In this document: in pieces, positions 51,816 to 54,454 of the stretch
How the letters are laid out: each line of letters opens with the position of its first letter
How positions within the stretch are numbered: the first letter of the stretch is position 1
NCBI GenBank assembly: GCA_900555835.1
Contig: USMK01000009.1
Location: 1-54,454 of the forward strand
Direction: 5' to 3'
Length of the DNA stretch: 54,454 bases
Source of the DNA: an uncultured Clostridium sp.
GTDB taxonomy: Bacteria; Bacillota; Clostridia; TANB77; CAG-508
Notes under the pieces: model-generated
Database searches by the model: none
Told to the model about the DNA's origin: nothing
The model's input: the letters and a program-made list of their open reading frames with translations, nothing else
Made by a program: the position numbers and the translations under genes

Positions 51816-53772
51816 TTATAATAGTTTTTCCAATTCTTTTATTTTATCTCTTAATTTTGCCGCTTCTTCAAAATTCATTTCGGCTGCACATTTTAGCATC
51901 TCGTCTGTCAACTTAGCGATAACCTCCTCAACATTTTCCTCTTTATCAATATTATACTCAGCAGAAATCTCCTCAACAACAGTAGCCTTTATAGTATCTC
52001 TTACAGATTTTTTAATAGTCTGAGGCACAATTCCGTGTTTTTCATTGTATTCCTGTTGTATTTTTCTTCTTCTATTAGTCTCGCTTATAGCCTTTTCCAT
52101 AGACTCAGTCAATTCGTCTGCATACATTATAACTTTTCCCTCTGTATTCCTAGCAGCACGTCCAATTGTTTGAATCAATGACCTCTCTGAACGCAAAAAT
52201 CCTTCTTTATCGGCGTCCAGAATTGCAACTAACGAAACCTCTGGAATATCTAAACCTTCTCTTAATAAGTTTATACCAACCAATACATCAAACTCGCCTA
52301 TTCTTAAATCTCTTATTATCTCCATTCTTTCCAATGCCTTTATGTCAGAATGCATATATCTTACTTTTATATCTAACTCCTTCAAATATGAAGTCAAATC
52401 TTCTGCCATTTTCTTTGTTAAAGTAGTAACTAACACTCTTTCATTTTTTGCAGTACGTTTTCTTATTTGTTCTATTAAATCGTCAACTTGATTTGTTACT
52501 GGTTTTACCTCAATTTCTGGATCTAAAAGCCCTGTTGGTCTTATAATTTGCTCTACAACATTTTCTTTTGAATGTTCCTTTTCATAATCAGCTGGTGTAG
52601 CACTTACAAAAATACATTCATTTATTTTTTGCTCAAACTCCTCAAATTTAAGTGGTCTATTGTCATATGCAGAAGGAAGTCTAAAACCATAATTTACTAA
52701 TGAATCCTTCCTTGCTCTATCTCCATTGTACATAGCTCTTACTTGTGGAACCGTGGCATGAGACTCGTCTATCAGTAGTAAGAAATCCTTTGGGAAATAA
52801 TCAAATAAAGTAAATGGAGGACTTCCAGCAGGTCTGCCACTTATATGTCTTGAATAATTCTCTATTCCTTGGCAAAATCCAGTTTCTTTTAGCATTTCCA
52901 TATCAAAATTTGTTCTTTCCTCTATTCTTTGGGCTTCAATTAGCTTGTTTCTATCTTTAAAATATTTTATCCTTTCTTCAAGCTCTGCTTCTATTGTTGT
53001 AATAGCCTTGTCCCTTTTTTCACTTGTTGTAACATAATGTGAATTTGGAAATATCATAACATGATTTCTTACTGCTGTAACTTTTCCATTAAGAGGATTT
53101 ATTTCAGAAATTTTCTCAATTTCATCTCCCCAAAACTCAACTCTAATAGCACTTTCAGACATATCAGAAGGATATATTTCTACAATATCTCCTTTTGCTC
53201 TAAAAGTTCCTCTTTTAAAATCTATTTCATTTCTAGTATATTGCATATTTATCAATTTTTTCAAAACTTCGTTTCTCTCTTTTTGCATACCAGGTCTTAA
53301 AGAAACAATCATATTTTCATAATCAATAGGATCTCCGCAATCCATATATGCAAGAAACAGAAGCCACAACAATAACATCTTTTCTCTCAAACAAAGCCGC
53401 AGTAGCCGAATGTCTTAGCTTATCTATTTCATCATTTATAGAAGCATCTTTTTCTATATATGTATCAGAAGAAGAAATATATGCCTCAGGCTGGTAATAA
53501 TCATAATATGAAACAAAATACTCCACCGCATTCTCTGGAAAGAACTCCTTGAACTCACTATACAACTGACCTGCCAAAGTCTTATTATGTGCCAACACCA
53601 ATGTTGGCTTTTGCACTTTCTCTATAACATTTGCCATAGTAAAAGTCTTACCAGAACCAGTAACACCCAAAAGTGTCTGAAACTTCTTACCTTCTTCAAT
53701 TCCTTTACTCAAATATTCAATAGCCTTAGGCTGGTCGCCTGTTGGCTTATACTCCGAATGCAACTTAAACAT
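51816..53772 (-). CDS. uvrB: Excinuclease ABC subunit B, with a +1 shift at CGG
   Basis: UvrB is the helicase-like damage verifier of nucleotide excision repair. The first frame (ATG 53772) has Walker A GVTGSGKTFT (residues 36-45), the damage-hairpin YYDYYQPEAYI and SVSCIYGL at codon 145, then CGG at 53337-53335; unshifted it ends four residues later. Skipping the C gives YGLGDPIDYENMIVSLRPGM and a frame to 51816 with LLIDESHATVPQVR, the helicase motifs and a C-terminal UVR domain (about 615-651). The total is 651 residues, normal for UvrB. The slip residue is the conserved Gly of YGLG. Confidence 0.95.
53335..53337 (-). other. CGG +1 frameshift site in uvrB
   Basis: The minus strand reads TAT GGA TTG CGG AGA TCC TAT. 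Without the C it reads GGA TTG GGA GAT CCT, the conserved GLGDP. Confidence 0.75.
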
Positions 53773-53850
53773 ATCCTTGCCCCCTTTTGCGATATGTGCT
53801 AATAATATTATTATTATATATCACAAATCGGTCGGAAATTCAACATATGC

Positions 53851-54282
53851 CTAATAAACAATATACTCCTGACTAGCCTTATCTAGTCCATATACCTTCT
53901 CAATTTCGCCTTTTTCTTGTTTTGTACTTAGAAACACAATTCTTTCGAATATATGCGTTTTCAATAGCTCCTTCAATGCTGGATTTAGCATCATGTCCTC
54001 TATTGAGCTTCCATGGGCTGTGAACATTCCTTTTATGCCGGAACATACTGCTTGATTTATTGCCTCTACGTCTTCGTATGAACCAATTTCGTCTGCCACA
54101 ATTATTTTTGGAGCCATTGACCTAATTAGCATTTTCATACCAACTCCCTTTGGCACATTTGAAAGCACATCTGTCCTCATCCCAACATCATTTTGAGCAA
54201 TTCCCTTGTACATAGCAACAAGTTCCCCTCCGTAGTTTGACATTAAATTGAATTTTTCAGATAACTCAAAGCTTAGAACCAT
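53851..54282 (-). pseudogene. spoIIIAA: C-terminal remnant of stage III sporulation ATPase SpoIIIAA
   Basis: The 143-residue frame matches the C-terminal half of SpoIIIAA: GELVAMYKGIAQNDVGMRTDVLS, MKMLIRSMAPKIIVADEIGSYEDVEAI (Walker B) and GIKGMFTAHGSS. SpoIIIAA is normally about 310-330 residues and has a Walker A P-loop before this part; here upstream frames are closed and no P-loop exists, so ATPase function should be lost. No CGG can explain the break. No spoIIIAB or later operon genes follow. A full copy may exist elsewhere, or a contig-end artefact may apply. Confidence 0.7.
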
Positions 54283-54454
54283 AAGCTTTTAATTTTGTCA
54301 ACTTTTTCCTCCTTTTATATTGCTTTGTGTATGGAAGTGGTATTTTATAAACTTTTTTCAAAGGTGAAAATTCCGACATATTTCAACATTCTTTTTAGTA
54401 GTATTTTGTTATAAGAATTTATGCAATAAAAATTTTACTTTTTTGCCTAAAAAA
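54283..54454. other. AT-rich flank with no supported gene
   Basis: On the minus strand an AAAGGAGGAAAAAG lies 20 nt before the spoIIIAA remnant, suggesting a former ribosome-binding site. A 37-codon frame (54399 to 54260 region, MSEFSPLKKVYKIPLP...) crosses it without a ribosome-binding site of its own, so I do not call it a gene. Confidence 0.3.

Noticed and set aside
7340..53772. The five CGG breaks as ordinary sequencing errors
   Set aside because: None lies in a homopolymer, all have the same extra base in the same codon phase before GGA or GGT, and no frameshift of any other type occurs in the housekeeping genes. I cannot exclude a systematic artefact without reads.
53851..54282. SpoIIIAA remnant explained by a CGG shift
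   Set aside because: No CGG at the break joins it to an upstream coding frame, and no P-loop sequence is present in any frame upstream.
1..54454. CRISPR arrays, tRNA or rRNA genes
   Set aside because: No regularly spaced direct repeats, cloverleaf pattern or conserved rRNA stretch was seen on either strand by eye.

Overview
The window (about 30% GC by eye) comes from a low-GC, anaerobic, endospore-forming Firmicute, most likely an uncultured gut Clostridia lineage. The evidence is the oxygen-sensitive class III ribonucleotide reductase (nrdD/nrdG), formate-tetrahydrofolate ligase, spore protease gpr, a spoIIIAA remnant, Gram-positive Asp23/AmaP/DUF2273 proteins, and the complete S10-spc-alpha ribosomal protein supercluster ending in the Firmicutes-type secY-adk-map-infA-rpmJ-rpsM-rpsK-rpsD-rpoA-rplQ order. 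I see no tRNA, rRNA, CRISPR array or complete transposon.

Layout. 1-5.8 kb: a partial gene, a small membrane protein, nrdG-nrdD divergent from a Crp/Fnr-type regulator, prfB with its classical RF2 frameshift, and a small orphan gene. 5.8-10.1 kb: a GT-C glycosyltransferase and secA. 10.1-10.5 kb: a 188-bp inverted-repeat element. 10.5-26.6 kb: rpsJ to rplQ on the minus strand with infA, map, adk and secY embedded, preceded by a strong promoter and a structured 5' leader; rpmD (L30) is missing. 26.7-32.5 kb: an accessory block with a membrane-anchored protein, an N-truncated Ig/dockerin protein and a secreted papain-like peptidase with a dockerin. 32.6-34 kb: thioredoxin/thioredoxin reductase and a probable group II intron fragment. 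34-35.3 kb: gpr and a 48-residue membrane peptide gene. 35.4-47.3 kb: a housekeeping minus-strand run (asp23, amaP, DUF2273, nusB, xseA, xseB, DUF212, fhs, murB, yvcK-like, debranching enzyme, ruvC, holA). 47.4-54.4 kb: uvrA, a transglutaminase-like protein, a DUF5684 membrane protein, uvrB and the spoIIIAA remnant.

Main discovery. Four genes look frameshifted (secA, murB, uvrB and the dockerin peptidase). In each, the break lies exactly at an in-frame CGG codon, and skipping the C (reading GGA or GGT, glycine, in the +1 frame) restores the conserved protein. secA needs two such shifts 7 nt apart, and together they rebuild a perfect CxCx8CC zinc tail. I checked the minus-strand genes for CCG and the plus-strand genes for CGG by eye. 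CGG is otherwise absent in frame from every conserved gene; the only two other in-frame CGGs are in small orphan genes (177-578 and 5400-5768). This suggests CGG is unassigned or very poorly decoded in this lineage and acts as a genome-wide +1 frameshift codon yielding glycine. The alternatives are sequencing error or true pseudogenes, which fit the pattern poorly because three of the genes are core functions and all five extra bases fall in the same codon phase.
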